Of a stretch of 64,000 nt of DNA, positions 47,500 through 58,934 are shown in pieces. The position numbers were made by a program, and so were the translations under genes. The notes under the pieces are model-generated. The model saw only the letters and a program-made list of their open reading frames with translations. It did no database searches and was not told where the DNA came from. Each line of letters begins with the position of its first letter. Positions within the stretch are counted from its first letter, which is position 1. Source of the stretch: Simmondsia chinensis (lineage: Eukaryota > Streptophyta > Magnoliopsida > Caryophyllales > Simmondsiaceae); NCBI GenBank assembly GCA_018398585.1, contig JAGTTD010000014.1:21637387-21701386 (forward strand). The letters run 5' to 3'.

Positions 47500-48240
47500 T
47501 TTCAGAGAAACTAATTTTGGAATCAATTCTTTTGGTTCCAAAATTAAATTATAATCTACTGTCCATCAGTAAAATCACGAGGGAACTTCTTTGTGTTGCT
47601 AAATTTTTCTCTTCACATTGTGAATTTCAGGATTTGAGCTCGGGGAAGACGATTGGCAATGCTAAGGTGTTTTCGGGGCTGTATATTCTCAAGGAGGATG
47701 ATTTCCTTGGAAGACAAGCTCAAAGTGCACAGTGTGTTTGCTTAAAAGGTCCAACCCTTGGGAATTCTATGTTTACTTCTAAATCCAATAATAATAGTGC
47801 TATCATGTTGTGGCACTATAGATTAGGACACCCAAGTTTCTTATAACTTAAAAAGTTGTTTCCTTCATTATTCCAAGGTAATACAAACTCGAAGTTTTTC
47901 CAATGTGAGATTTGTCAATTATCTAAGCATGTCCGAAATAATTATTCTGCTCAACCATACAAAATTTCTCACCCTTTCTTTGTTATTCATAGTGACATTT
48001 GGTGGCCATCTAGAATTAATAATGTGACCAGTGCAAGGTAGTTTGTTTCTTTTGTTGATGATCATACTAAAATTACTTGGATATTCCTCATGAAAGAAAA
48101 CGACGAAGTTAGTTCTATTTTCAAAAACTTCGATTCCATGGTCCAAACTCAATTTCAAACCAAAATCCAAGTCCTTCGAACTGACAACGCTAGAGATCAC
48201 TTCAATTCTATCCTTGGAGAGTACTTAGTGGAAAATGGAA
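47500..48240 (+). pseudogene. COP-B pre-integrase and integrase core (inverted block)
   Basis: Plus strand: LVPKLNYNLLSISKIT, MLWHYRLGHPSFL, FFQCEICQLSKHVRNN (zinc finger), FFVIHSDIWWPSRINNVTSA (first Asp) and VLRTDNARDHFNSILGEYL (second Asp). It breaks off at about 48238 before the catalytic Glu region. Confidence 0.88.
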
Positions 48241-48436
48241 AGAGGCCATTGAAGAAAACTGTTCCCATTCAGTTTGTGACCCGTAACGGGAAGGAGAGAG
48301 TTGTTTGATCCACCACAGTTATTAGAAATCCCATTTCCTGGAATAGTGGTCAGCTCATAAGTGCCGAAAGAGATATTTCTATCTTTTTCAGTAGCCATCC
48401 TGTACTTAGTCATCCAGGAATCATAGGTTCAGAGGA
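48240..48436 (-). pseudogene. COP-B gag N-terminus
   Basis: Minus-strand frame with MTKYRMATEKDRNISFGTYE and VTGHKLNGNSFLQWPLSIF, the usual copia gag opening (HKLNGNNYxQW). It ends where the inverted block starts. Confidence 0.82.
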
Positions 48437-48449
48437 GGCTCTGATACCA
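48437..48449 (-). other. COP-B primer-binding site (tRNA-iMet)
   Basis: Minus-strand TGGTATCAGAGCC directly against the 5' LTR. Confidence 0.9.
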
Positions 48450-48710
48450 TGTAGTTTTAGATGGAAAATATTTCTTATTTTCATGATTGAAAATAATATA
48501 GAGCCAACACTTAAATAGGGGAATGGAGGCAACAAATCAGCCACTCAAATCCCTTAATTCTAGGGATAAGAATAAAATCAGGGAGCCAATCACCTAAAAA
48601 ACAAAAAGAAAATCAAACATAATAAAATCAAACAGTATCTATCCGATTCTTAGGCATAAAGGATCACAAAATCCTCCCAAAAATCTTGGACTTATGATTG
48701 GAAATCCACA
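48450..48710 (-). repeat. COP-B 5' LTR
   Basis: 261-bp LTR with a single copy of the 123-bp unit that is doubled in the other LTR. Confidence 0.92.
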
Positions 48711-48715
48711 CATAA

Positions 48716-49384
48716 TAATTCAAGTCATCATGGGTTTTCGATCAATCGAGTTCCATTATTTCGAGTTTTGAATAAGCTATGCTTAGATTTTGGTAGAAGT
48801 GGTTAACATTGGGGTCGAGTTATTACGGTCGGACAGATTCAATTTGAGTTCAAATTATTTGAATTTCGAGTCAAATCAGGTCGAGTATTGCGTTGGATCA
48901 TTTGGCGTTAAAGTCATCCCGGATTTTCAGTTAATCGAGTTAGGTCTTTTTTGGATACATTCTAGAATCGAGCAAGTTTGAGTTGATTTAGGCCGTTTCA
49001 AGCTTGAGTCATCTAGTTTAGGAAAAAAGGGTTGTAATGTTTCAAATTTCGAGTCACCTTAGGCTAAGAGTGAGAAGGGTCTGGCCATTTTGGGTTTGGG
49101 TCATATTAAGTTTTGGGTCAAGGTCAATTTGGTCAGGTCATTTTGACCTCGGGTTCGCTTGTTTACATCATATTCAAGTCGAGTATTTTCATTCTTTGGA
49201 TTTGAGTCATCGCGAGTTTTAGGTTATTCGAGTTAGGTCACTTCAGATTTTGAGTTAAGTTGATTTTGATCATTTCAAGTTCAAGTGATCGAGTTGGGTA
49301 ATTTTGAGGTTTGAGTCAAATTTAAGGTCATGTCTAAGTCTTTTGGTTTAGTGGTTTGGTAAAGGTACGACAAGTCAACTTAAT
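48716..49384. repeat. Degenerate gtcgag/gagtcat-rich repeat
   Basis: About 670 bp dense in the words gagtca, tcgagtt, gggttttg and ggtcatttt, without coding content. Class unknown. Related wording returns at 52265-52440 beyond RTE-2, so RTE-2 probably inserted into this repeat. Confidence 0.45.
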
Positions 49385-49393
49385 GAGGACAGC

Positions 49394-49956
49394 TTGCGAT
49401 TTGACACACTAAATATCGGCACCTTAACGAAGAAGAGTTTTGAAGTGCCCCAAATGATGATAAAGAGAAAGATTAACATCCTATATCTTCAAGAGACTAA
49501 ATGGGTTGGAATGAAAGCCAAGGATATGTTGGGTATAAATTATGGTATACCGGCAAGATTAGAGGACGGAAAGGAGTGAGTATTATTGTGGATAGTTACC
49601 TAAAGGGCAAAGTAGTGGGTATGTCTAGGCTTGGTGATAGCATCATTGGCATAAAGTTGGCACTAGACGGGGAGATCTTGAATGTCGTTAGTGCCTATGC
49701 CCCGCAGGTGGGGTTAATAGAGCAGGAGAAGGCTAGATTCTGAGATGACTTAGATACAACAATGCAAGATTTACCCCAGAGCGAACAAGTCATGATAGGT
49801 GGTGATTTTAATGGGCATGTCGGCACGACCACAGATGGCTACACGACTTACTGTGGAGGCTTTGAGTTTGGAACTAGAATTGAGGAGGGTAAAGCTATCC
49901 TAGAATTCGCGATGGCTTATGAGCCAATGGTTGCTAACATCTTTTTCAGGAAATGA
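49394..49956 (+). pseudogene. RTE-2 endonuclease domain
   Basis: FDTLNIGTLTKK, INILYLQETKW (catalytic Glu), GVSIIVDSYLKGKVVG, LNVVSAYAPQVG, MIGGDFNGHVGTTTDGY (Asp and Asn of the active site). This is the exonuclease-endonuclease-phosphatase fold that nicks target DNA. Three frames are needed. Confidence 0.88.
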
Positions 49957-50399
49957 CGAGCACATCATCATATACAAAAGTGGTGGGGCTAGGACCCACC
50001 ACTAGACTATACAATACTAAGGAAGAGGAGCCACAAGGACTGTATGAATTACAAGGTTATCCTCGAAGAAGGCCTATCCATGCAACATATGGTGTTGTGT
50101 GCCAATGTGAAGGAGAAGAAAAGGATCTAAGAAAACTACGAAGCCCGTGTCCCCACGCACTCGTTGCCGAGAGTTGAAGGCAAACAAGTACCAGACCCTT
50201 AAGGCAAGGGTGCACACTGAGACTGATTGGGCTTCGAGGGGGATGTGAACCACATGTGGAATCGAATGGCACAGAAGATCAAATACTCAGCACGCAAAGT
50301 ACTAGGCGAATCAAAGGGAAGGGCATCAAAGTAATGAGAACCTTGGTGGTGGTGTACGGAGGTTCAAGAGAAGATTAAGGCCAAAAGAGACTGCTTCAA

Positions 50400-52160
50400 G
50401 GAGTGAGATCGAAGTGGAGAAAAGGAAAAGAAACAAAAATACAAACAAGCCAAGAAAGAAGCACATATAAGGCTTACGAGGACTTCTACAAGAGGTTAGA
50501 TACGCAGGAGGGAGAGAGGGACCTTTACAAAATCGCTAAAGCTAGAGAAAGGAGGATTAGGGATTTGGATCAAGTAAAGTGCATCAAGGGAGAGGATGGA
50601 CAGGTGCTTGTCGATGAGCAACAAATTAAAGAAAGGTGGAAGGGATATTTTTAGAATTTGTTCAATGAAAAAGGAGAAACAAACATTTCCCTAGGAGAAC
50701 TCGGGGAATGTGAGGAGTACCGTAACTACCTGTTATTACAGGCGTATTAAACCCGAGGAAGTCTGAGTGAAGAAGATGGGCGGGTGTAAGGCAGTTGGAC
50801 CAGATGGTATACCCATTGAGGCATGGAGATACATCGAAGAGAAGGGCATAAGTTGGTTGACTAAACTGTTCAACCCAATCCTTCAAGGTAAGACGATGCC
50901 TTATGAGTGGAGGAAGAGCCATACTATGAAGTTGTGCCAACTACAAAAACAAAGGAGACATTCAGAGTTGTGCTAACTACAGGGGGATCAAACCCATGAG
51001 CCATACTATGAAGTTATGGGAGCGGGTCATAGGAAGAAGGCTTCGGCAACAAACAGGTGTATCACAAAACCAATTTGGATTAATGTCGGGTAGATCTACG
51101 ATGGAAGCGATCATCTCCTAAGGCATACTATTGAATAGAACAGAGACAAACATAAGGATCTACATATGGTTTTTATTGATCTGAAGAAAGTGTATTATTT
51201 ATGTGCCAAGAGAGGTACTATGGAGGGTTTTGGAGGAAAAGAGCATCCCCATACCACATATCCGAATCATTAAAGACATGTATGAAGGCGCACCAGCCAA
51301 CGTGTTGGATTGCATGAAGGATCAACTTTGAGCCCTTTTCTATTTATTTCGGTTATGGACGAGCTCACTCGGCACATTCAAGATGAGTTACCTTGGTGCA
51401 TGCTCTTTGCAAATGATATCGTTCTGGTGAGTGAATCAAGATGAGAAGCGAATGAGAAGCTAAAACTTTGGAGAAGTGCCTTGGAACTGACAAGCGTAAG
51501 GCTCAGTACATCAAAATCGAGTATATGGAACTTAAATTTAGTACTACAACCAGCTAGAGCGGAGAGGACGTGAAGATTGGATCAGAATGCAATCCAAAAA
51601 AATAATGCTTCAGATATTCGGGTTCAATGGTGCAACAAGACGGCAGAGTCGGCAAGGATGTCAAAAACCTGATTAAAGTGGCAAGGCATAAGTGGAAGAT
51701 GGCTTCAGCGATAATATGTGATAGAAAGTTCCCTCTCAAGTTGAAGGGAAAATATTATAAGATGGTAGTGAGACCGGCTGTCATACGGTGCCGCATGTTG
51801 GCCAGTTGAACAGTACCAAACACGGAAGTTGAAGATGATGGAGATGAGGATGTTGAGGTAGATGTGTGGACATACTAGGAAGGACTGAATCAGACATGAC
51901 GTTATAAGGAGTAAATTAAGTCTGGCCCCAATTGCGGACAAGTTGAGGGAGCAATGCTTGTAGTAGGTTAGGCATGTTAGAAGGAGCTCGATTACTGCCT
52001 CTGTTAGGAAATACGAGCAACTACATATTACACACTGGAGGAGCGGTAAAGACAGGCCAAAGAAAAGCTGGAGGGAGATGATTAGACATAATCCTACCCA
52101 CTTAAACCATGAAGAGGAGATGGCCTTAGATAGAGCTAAGTGGCGGTCTAAATACATGTA
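50400..52160 (+). pseudogene. RTE-2 reverse transcriptase and C-terminus
   Basis: Includes GCKAVGPDGIPIEAWRYIEE, TKLFNPILQGKTMPYEWRKS, and near 51410 [11 protein letters not shown], where the first Asp of the usual FADD box is Asn. The C-terminal part (KWKMASAIICDRKFPLKLKG and the MLRW-like region) is broken by many stops. Confidence 0.85.
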
Positions 52161-52260
52161 GTCGACATATATGTTAGGGAAGGGGAGCATAAATCTAGGC
52201 TCCGTGTGCTCTATTGCTGCGGCGGTCTTTTTATGGGTGTTTGCATGCTTGCATGTGTGG

Positions 52261-53394
52261 TATTGCTTCATTTGACGCGACTCGACTCAACTTGATTTGA
52301 CTTTGACTTAACATGACTTATAAATGTTGATCTGTTTTACTATTTCTCCGGCACTAGGTTGTTGCTGTCATCATCTAAACCTTTTGGTTTTGAGACATCT
52401 TGGGTTTAACTTCATTAAGCGGGGGCATTTTGGGTTCCAGGTCAATGAAGTTAATATGGAATTGCAATTCCTTACCCCCAACCCGAGGAATTGGAATGTA
52501 TGATTTTCTATTAAAATACAATTCCATGAAATTAGGCAATGGAATTGTCATTCCAATTCTAGCAGATGAACCAAACAACATCATTGGAATTACGGGCCCC
52601 CAACTCCAATCTCAACCCCAATTCTAGACTCCAATTCTACGCTCCAAATATCTTAGACTCCCTGAATCTTCTTATTGAACACAAGAGACCCCCTGCACTT
52701 TCAATTTAACACAACACACTCCTTGAACTTTATAATTAAACATAACCAGTGCCGTGCACTTTAAATTTCCTAAAATAGTCTCCTGAACTTTGGGCTTGGA
52801 CATAATCACCCCCCTGAACTTTCAAATCTAATATTAAAAAAATAGCTCACTAAACTATATTATCAAACCCAAATTACATCTACCTATCAAATCTAAATTT
52901 AAATAAATCATTATTTGCTTTTTATTATTTATTTTTCAAAAAGAAATAGTAAATTTTTAAATTATGGTATGAAACACATCTCACCCCTTTACATATTCAA
53001 TTAAATAACTCGTCGTTTCATCTCACCCCTTTACATATTCAATTAAATAACTCGTTAAATAACTTTATTGAACACACCAAATTTAATACTTAAATAAAGC
53101 ACAGATAACTATTTATTATTCAATTTTGAAAAGAATAGTTCACCAAGTTATTTTTGAAATTATTAGATTAAAAAATGAATTGTATTTAATTTACACATTA
53201 AATATGATCTATATAAGTAATTTAGGAATAAATAACATAGTTTAGAATATTATCTTTTAGAATTGAACATGTATAGAGTGGCTTGTGTTTAATATTATAA
53301 TTCAAGAAACTAAATTAAAGATTCAGAGGTGAGTTCATTTAGTAACAAAGTTCAAGGGATGATTTGTGTCGAATTGCAAAGTTTAAGGAGCTAC
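52261..53394. other. Non-coding repeats between RTE-2 and an RTE tail
   Basis: Contains the GGAATT/AATTCC palindromic repeat (about 52440-52640), a ctgaactttnaa-type tandem-like stretch (52650-52850), the 42-bp tandem pair at 52977-53055, and AT-rich DNA. No gene. Confidence 0.5.
52977..53055. repeat. Tandem duplication, 42-bp unit, two copies
   Basis: The unit opening catctcacccctttacatat and closing aactcgt(cgttt) occurs at 52977-53018 and again from 53019, almost identical, so it is recent. Confidence 0.9.
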
Positions 53395-53530
53395 GACAAC
53401 GACAACAACAACAACAAACCCAGTGCCTCAAGGGCTCCCGCATAAGCAGGGTCCGGGGGTGGGATGTACGCAGCCTTACCCCTTCAGGGTGCAACCCTAA
53501 AGGGAGGCTGTGGCATGAAAGCATTTAGGT
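53395..53530 (-). mobile_element. RTE LINE 3' tail, 5' truncated
   Basis: Minus strand: cacagcctccctttagggt, GAAGGGGTAAGGCTGCGTAC, atcccacccccggaccctgc, gggagcccttgaggcactgg, ending in a clean TTTGTTGTTGTTGTTGTCG tail (53395-53420). Only about 130 bp of the LINE end was copied. Confidence 0.78.
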
Positions 53531-53680
53531 AGCTATTTTACGAAATTAAAAGTGTAAGGGGTGAGTTGTATTTAATTGCCAATTTCGGACGGTGTATTGC
53601 GTTAAATTAAAAGTGTAGATGGTCACTTGTGTTCTGCAAGAAAGTTCAGCAAATCTCACAATAATTTGCCCCAATCAAAT

Positions 53681-54740
53681 ACGATAAAGAAGCCCTATGG
53701 AAGGTCTTGCAAAAGAAAGATATATCCGTATCTTATATTCGTGCCACTAAAGACACATATGAGGACACATTGACCAATGTGCGTACAACGAAAGGAGAAA
53801 CAGACGCTTTCCAGAATAAAGTTGGGTTACACCAAGAATCAGCCTTGAGTCCCTTCCTGTTTATTCTTGTCATGGACAAGCTCACTAGGCACATTCAAGG
53901 AGGTATGCCCCGGTGCATGCTCTTCGTGGATGATATAGTCCTAGTGGGCGAGTCCAGAGTAGAGGTAAATGAGAAGCTGGAGCTTGGAAGGAGGGCCTTG
54001 GAGTTGAAAGGACTACTGCTCAGTAGATCCAAAACCGAGTATATAGAGTTTAAGTTCAGCTCCTCATCAAGGCCAAGCATAAAAGACGTGATGATTGGGT
54101 CGAAATGCATGCCAAAAAAAGAATGCTTCAAATATTTGGAGTCTATAGTGCAGCAGGACGGAGGATTTGATCAGGATGTCAACAACCGGATTGAAGTAGA
54201 ATGCCATAAGTGGAGGATGGCTTCTGCGTTACTCTGCGACAGAATGTTTACGCTAAAGTTGAAGGGAAAATACTATAAGATAGTAGTGAGACCAACTATG
54301 TCATACGGTGCAGAATATTGGCCAATTAAATGGAAACACAAGCAGATATTGAAGGTGGCGGAGATGAGGATGCTGCGGTGGGTGTGCGGACACCCAAAGA
54401 AGGGCAAAATGAGAATTGATATTATAAGAAGCAAGTTAGGCATGCCCCCAATTAAAGATAAGTTGAGGGAGCAATGCCTGCGATGTTTTGGACATGTTAG
54501 GAGGAGACTGAACACTGCCCTATCAGGAGATGCCAACAACTCCACATTACGCATGGGAGGAGAGATAGAGGCAAGCCAAAGAAAACCTGGTGATTAGACA
54601 TGACCTCACCCAACTAAACCTAAATGAGGAGATAGCCTTAAATAGAGATGAGTGGTGGGTTAGAATAGGTGTAGCTGAGTAGGCGTCTAGGATGGAGGGA
54701 AACTACATAATCAGTGAGTAGAGCCCTTAGGCTTTAACGT
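53681..54740 (+). mobile_element. RTE-3: 5'-truncated RTE-clade LINE
   Basis: Plus-strand LINE end with a 296-residue open RT/C-terminal frame and a short stretch of 3' sequence (LNLNEEIALNRDEWWVRIGV-like, about 54620-54680). The endonuclease half is missing. It lies just upstream of the GYP-4 5' LTR. Confidence 0.83.
53707..54597 (+). pseudogene. RTE-3 reverse transcriptase C-terminal frame
   Basis: Open over 296 residues: GLHQESALSPFLFILVMDKL, CMLFVDDIVLVGESRVE (catalytic FVDD, both Asp kept, Ala to Val), LSRSKTEYIEFKFS, WRMASALLCDRMFTLKLKGK, MRMLRWVCGHPKKGKMRIDI and KLREQCLRCFGHVRRR. This is the best-preserved LINE frame in the window, but the fragment lacks the N-terminal RT motifs and endonuclease. 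Confidence 0.88.
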
Positions 54741-54898
54741 TAGGTATTGTTGATTGTTGCATTCCCTATGAGGGCCGACACTATCGATACCCACATATCG
54801 ACTGTTGACGAGTCGGCTTAACTTCCAAGGATACTGGTAGACCAGAGAGCTGGCCTTGGAGGAGAGGAGGCACGGCCCGTTGAGGCTCAAGCGTCTTC

Positions 54899-55174
54899 TG
54901 TTAGCCCGGGACAGAATATTACTTCTGTAGGGGCTCGTATTTTAGTTACACTAGAAGGAGAGGATATTTATTAGACTTTTTACTTATTCCAATTTGGTCC
55001 TCAAAATATATACCCTATCTTCCTCTTCCAAACCCTAGGCCTATAAATAATGTATGGTGAGGAATATATCAATGAATGAAAATCTTCTTCTTCTTTCTAA
55101 TTTTTCTTTGCAATTTTCCTTCCTCTTTTATTTACATTATCATTTAATCTAGTGTTAGAATTAGGTTTACATCA
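54899..55174 (+). repeat. GYP-4 probable 5' LTR
   Basis: Starts TGTTAGCCCGGGACAG and ends ..ttacatca. It contains a TATAAATAA box at 55042-55050 in the correct orientation. The second LTR is not in view, so the edges rest on the TG/CA rule and the following primer site. Confidence 0.55.
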
Positions 55175-55175
55175 T

Positions 55176-55187
55176 TGGTATCAAAGC
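55176..55187 (+). other. GYP-4 primer-binding site (tRNA-iMet variant)
   Basis: TGGTATCAAAGC, one nt after the LTR. Identical to the COP-A site. Confidence 0.8.
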
Positions 55188-55379
55188 TTGATCGGTGCTC
55201 GGATTGTGGGTAAAATGCATACCTGAAGTAGGGGTTAGGCGGACCCGCCCCGGGAACCACCAGGGCAAACTCCGGCAGCCACCTCTACAGCTGGCCACCA
55301 CTTCCCGCCCTTCACAACGACCACCATCGTCCCTGCCCATCCCTCCCTGGAACCATCGAGACCCACCCAACACCCGGAC

Positions 55380-56531
55380 GCCACCATCACTTGACAAGCT
55401 GTCTCTTCCACCCACCTATGACGCCACCGCTGCAAACAACCACCAAGAACTCATCAACGAGCAGACCCAAACGGCTATCACTGATATTCGAAACATTATT
55501 GCGGGTCTCGCAATGCAGGTATCAATCTTAACCACCTCTTCTAGTCAAAATCGAAACCCTAACCTCTTCGCTCACTCCGCGGGAGTTGTGATACGGTCAA
55601 ACCCAACACCACTAGCGTCGAAGGTGACCTCGACGGCCCTCCGACAACCGGTTACAGGTGCTCCAGGCACTACTCCGGCCCTGACAGTGACAAGGAAAAG
55701 GGGTATTTACTTCGGTTCTTACGGGGGAACAACCGGAGCCCCGATTTCGGGACCCAAAACCCCCTTGCTAAGGTTTTCCCACCCTCTCTATCCCACACCC
55801 CTCACCCCCCGGCTTCCGTATTTACACCACCTTCATATACCAACCACATTCCCCCGACCTTGTCTAGTGTAAGGTCCGGCGGGTACAGACCCGTTCAGCC
55901 CCATCTTACCACCGACCCCATCCCACACCCACACACCTTGGCCGGCAACCCCCATTTGGGATCTCACCCTCACACTTTAGGTTATGAGTTACCTTCTCCG
56001 AGCCCTAATTATCAATTATCCACAAGAATGGCTAAGCTTGAGTTCCCTAGATTCACGGGTACAGATGTTAGAACTTGGATATATAAGTGCGAACAATTTT
56101 TCAAAATTGGTCGAATCCCTAATCACTCCAAACTCGAAATTGCCACCGCTCATATAGAGAGTTACGCTCATGAATGGTTCCAACACTTTATGCGTAAAGA
56201 GGACCGTATGTTACTTGGGGCCACTTTAGCCCTAGACCACTTTGGCGGCGCCTTTGATGACCCTATGTCCGATTTATTAACCATTAGGCAAACATCAACG
56301 GTTAATGACGACATGAATGCTTTTGATAGTTTATATGCCCAGATTCACTTATCGGAAGATTATGCCATAAGTTGTTTTATAAACGGCTTGCATGAGGACC
56401 TAGGAATGTCTGTCAGTTCTTTCCGACCTCAAACACTTCATGATGCTATGTATACTGCCAAACAACAAGAGGTTTTCTTAAACGCTCAACGTAGTCGCCC
56501 TAACCCTCGTCCAGCAATTGCCCCACATTAG
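55380..56531 (+). pseudogene. GYP-4 gag
   Basis: The first part (AANNHQELINEQTQTAITDI, a helical N-terminus) lies in the frame 55195-55872. The second frame (55860-56531) has LEFPRFTGTDVRTWIYKCEQ, IESYAHEWFQHFMRKED and FDSLYAQIHLSEDYAISCFI, the retrotransposon gag core. A shift near 55865 separates them. Confidence 0.85.
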
Positions 56532-56599
56532 TACAATACCCGACGCCCCGCTCACGGGTTCCCAACCCCCAATAGCCCAGCACCACTTCAACCCCCAGG

Positions 56600-57455
56600 G
56601 TTGATGACAAACGTGCTAAAGACCAATGTTTTTATTGTGATGAACAATACGTTTTAGAACACAAATGCACTCACCGCAAAGGACGAGGACAATTCTTCCT
56701 TGTGGAAGTTGACCCCGACCCTCTAGACGACACCTCAGTCTACGTCCCCGACCCCACACCGGAGACTGAGGATTCCCTGACAATATTGATACACTCTTTC
56801 ATGGGAGACAACTCCCACCAAATCATTCGTGTTTTAGGCTTTCATGGCAAACATCCCTTACACATTTTAATAGACTGCGGTGCCACACACAATTTTCTCG
56901 ACATTAACTTGGCTAAAAAGCTCCATTTCTACCACAAACCCCTTTGACATCACCGTCGCTAATGGGGGCCAAATGCCCACTACTTCGTGTTGTGCGAACT
57001 TCGAATGGACCTTAAATGATGCCACATGCCACTCTGACATGATACTCATTCCACTTAGTGGTTGTGACATGGTACTAGGTTGCCCCTGTTTTTCCCTTGT
57101 AGGACCCTTATCCCTAGATATGAAGCATTTGACCGCTAGCTTTATACATCTCGGTATCCCACACACTCTTCACGGCCTCGCGCCTGATCACATTCGTGAA
57201 ATCACCATTTGGACAATGTCCAAAACTTTAAAGGATAGTCACAGTATTACTACTCTCTACACAGCAATTTCGACCTCGACCGCTCCTACCTTTTTCTCCG
57301 TTAATGCCACCACTTCGACCTCACATACCCCTCTCGAACTTCGCCACTTACTCGATGAATTTCATATTGCCTTTCAAGAGTCCGTCCGTCTTCCACCGTT
57401 TTGCCCTAATTTTGACCATAGGATCCCCCTTAAGGACGGTACAACCCCCCGCTAA
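56600..57455 (+). pseudogene. GYP-4 zinc knuckle and protease
   Basis: CFYCDEQYVLEHKCTHRKG near 56625 (CCHC), an acidic linker, then HILIDCGATHNFLDINLAKK at about 56860-56920. The aspartic protease triplet is DCG instead of DSG/DTG. 56880-57455 continues with ILIPLSGCDMVLGCPCF and [17 protein letters not shown]. Confidence 0.85.
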
Positions 57456-57459
57456 CCAA

Positions 57460-58659
57460 CGCCCATACCGATACTCACTTGATCAAAAGAAGGTCATCGA
57501 AACCACAATTTCTAACGTACTTGAGAAGAGGACCATATGAAAGCACTAGCCCTTACACTTCACCCATTGTCCTGGTCAAAAAGAAAGACGGGTCATGGCG
57601 AATGTGTGTAGATTATCGAGCCTTAAATGCCAACACTGTGAAAGATAAGTACCCCATACCCTTAATTGATGAATTGTTTGATGAATTACATGGCGCCATA
57701 GTTTTTTAAAAAATTAATCTACATTCAAGCTACCACCAAATTCGAATGCATGAAAACATCTTCAAAACATCCTTCTGCACTCATTCTTGGCATTATGAAT
57801 TTTTGGTTATGCCCTTCAGGCTAATCAACCTTCCAGTCCCATATGAACTCCATTTTCTGCCCATATCTATAATGTTTTGTCCTAGCCTTCTTTGATGATA
57901 TACTTGTCTAGAGTTCAGATTGGACATCTCATTTACATCATTTACGCCTTGTTTTTCAATTATTCATCGTCAATTGCCTTTTCACGAAAGAAAGTAAGCG
58001 TTCATTCGGCCTGTTGGAAATCGATTATTTAGGACACATTATCCGCGCTAGTCATGCTTCGACTGACCCACCCAAAATTCAAGCAGTTTCTAATTGGCCC
58101 CAACCACAAAATCTGAAGCAATTAAGGGGATTTCTAGAATTAATAGAGTATTAAGGACGTTTTGTTAAGGAAGGCAAACCACTTACCGAGCTTTTGAAAC
58201 TCCCCACCCTCACTTGGAATTCGAACACCCAAGCTGCTTTTGTTTGCCTTAAAGAGGCCCCAGCTAGCACTCCCGTCCTTGCACTCCCTGATTTTACTGA
58301 CACATTCGAAATTGAAACCGATGCTTCCGTATCGGAGCCGTTTTATCTAAAAAAGGCCACCCATCGCTTACTTGAGTAAAGCCCTCTCCCTACACAACCA
58401 GCATAAGTCGGTCTATGAATGCGCATTACTCGCCGTTGTGCACGCCGTAAAAAAAATGGAACCAATACTTGATGGATTGTCACTTTCAAATTCGAATCGA
58501 CCAACAAAGCCTCAAACACCTTTTAGAACAACGAATTTCCACCCCTTTTCAACAACAATGGCTATCTAAACATATGGGGTATAGTTATAACATTGTCTAT
58601 AAGAAGGGTAAAGACAACATCGCAGCCAATGCCCTATCACGAGTCACTAGTGGTGAGCT
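57460..58659 (+). pseudogene. GYP-4 reverse transcriptase and RNase H, truncated
   Basis: [20 protein letters not shown] and [15 protein letters not shown] are clear. From 57708 on, stops and small deletions disrupt the palm (the DDILV box remains near 57895). LRGFLELIEY-like and FEIETDASV follow, then FQIRIDQQSLKHLLEQRIST and YKKGKDNIAANALSR (RNase H end). The frame is cut by CHR-3. Confidence 0.86.
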
Positions 58660-58934
58660 TGTTGTGATTCAAGATAGATCTTGAATCACAACCTAAGGGA
58701 AAGAGAGTAAGAGGTGAGGAAAGAAGTGAAAAGAGATGAGAATTAGAGAGAATTAGGGGATGAGGGATAGAAGTTATCAATCAATATTCATGAATGAATC
58801 AATACAAGCTAGAATCCACTACTTATAGCAACTAGACAATGAATGAAGACTTTATTAACTAACCGACTCAAACCCACCGCCAAACAAGACCAAGGACTAA
58901 CTAACATTTGAACCACAACCTAACGATCATATCA
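58660..58934 (-). repeat. CHR-3 3' LTR
   Basis: 275-bp LTR. It has a perfect 15-bp palindrome at its edge (58661-58692). Against the 5' LTR it carries an extra stretch near 58780-58800 (tcaatattcatgaatgaatc). Confidence 0.92.

Larger units (their letters stand above)
43844..48710 (-). mobile_element. COP-B: Ty1/copia element with an inverted central block
   Basis: 4867 bp, minus strand. LTRs at 43844-44227 and 48450-48710, an exact 5-bp target duplication cataa (43839-43843, 48711-48715), a primer site and a polypurine tract. RNase H, RT and the integrase C-terminus read on the minus strand (44235-46377), as does the gag N-terminus (48413-48240). The block between, about 46385-48238 (gag core, zinc knuckle, pre-integrase, integrase core), reads on the plus strand. 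The end of the integrase core is missing. The element is dead. Confidence 0.93.
49385..52260 (+). mobile_element. RTE-2: RTE-clade LINE with endonuclease, decayed
   Basis: Plus-strand LINE that still shows its apurinic-type endonuclease (49394-49956) and reverse transcriptase with C-terminal region (50400-52160). A GCATG-rich 3' UTR piece (tgtttgcatgcttgcatg) follows at about 52238. The terminal GGTAAGGC tail is not visible. Frequent stops and frameshifts. Confidence 0.85.
54899..58659 (+). mobile_element. GYP-4: Ty3/gypsy element, interrupted by CHR-3
   Basis: Plus-strand gypsy element: a probable 5' LTR (54899-55174), tRNA-Met-like primer site, gag, zinc knuckle, protease, RT and RNase H. 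It stops at 58659 just after KDNIAANALSRVTSGE, where CHR-3 begins. The integrase and 3' LTR would lie beyond the far end of CHR-3, outside the window. Many stops show that it is old. Confidence 0.88.

Noticed and set aside
55167..55435. Minus-strand Gly/Trp-rich frames opposite GYP-4 gag
   Set aside because: Shadows of a Pro-rich plus-strand gag region.
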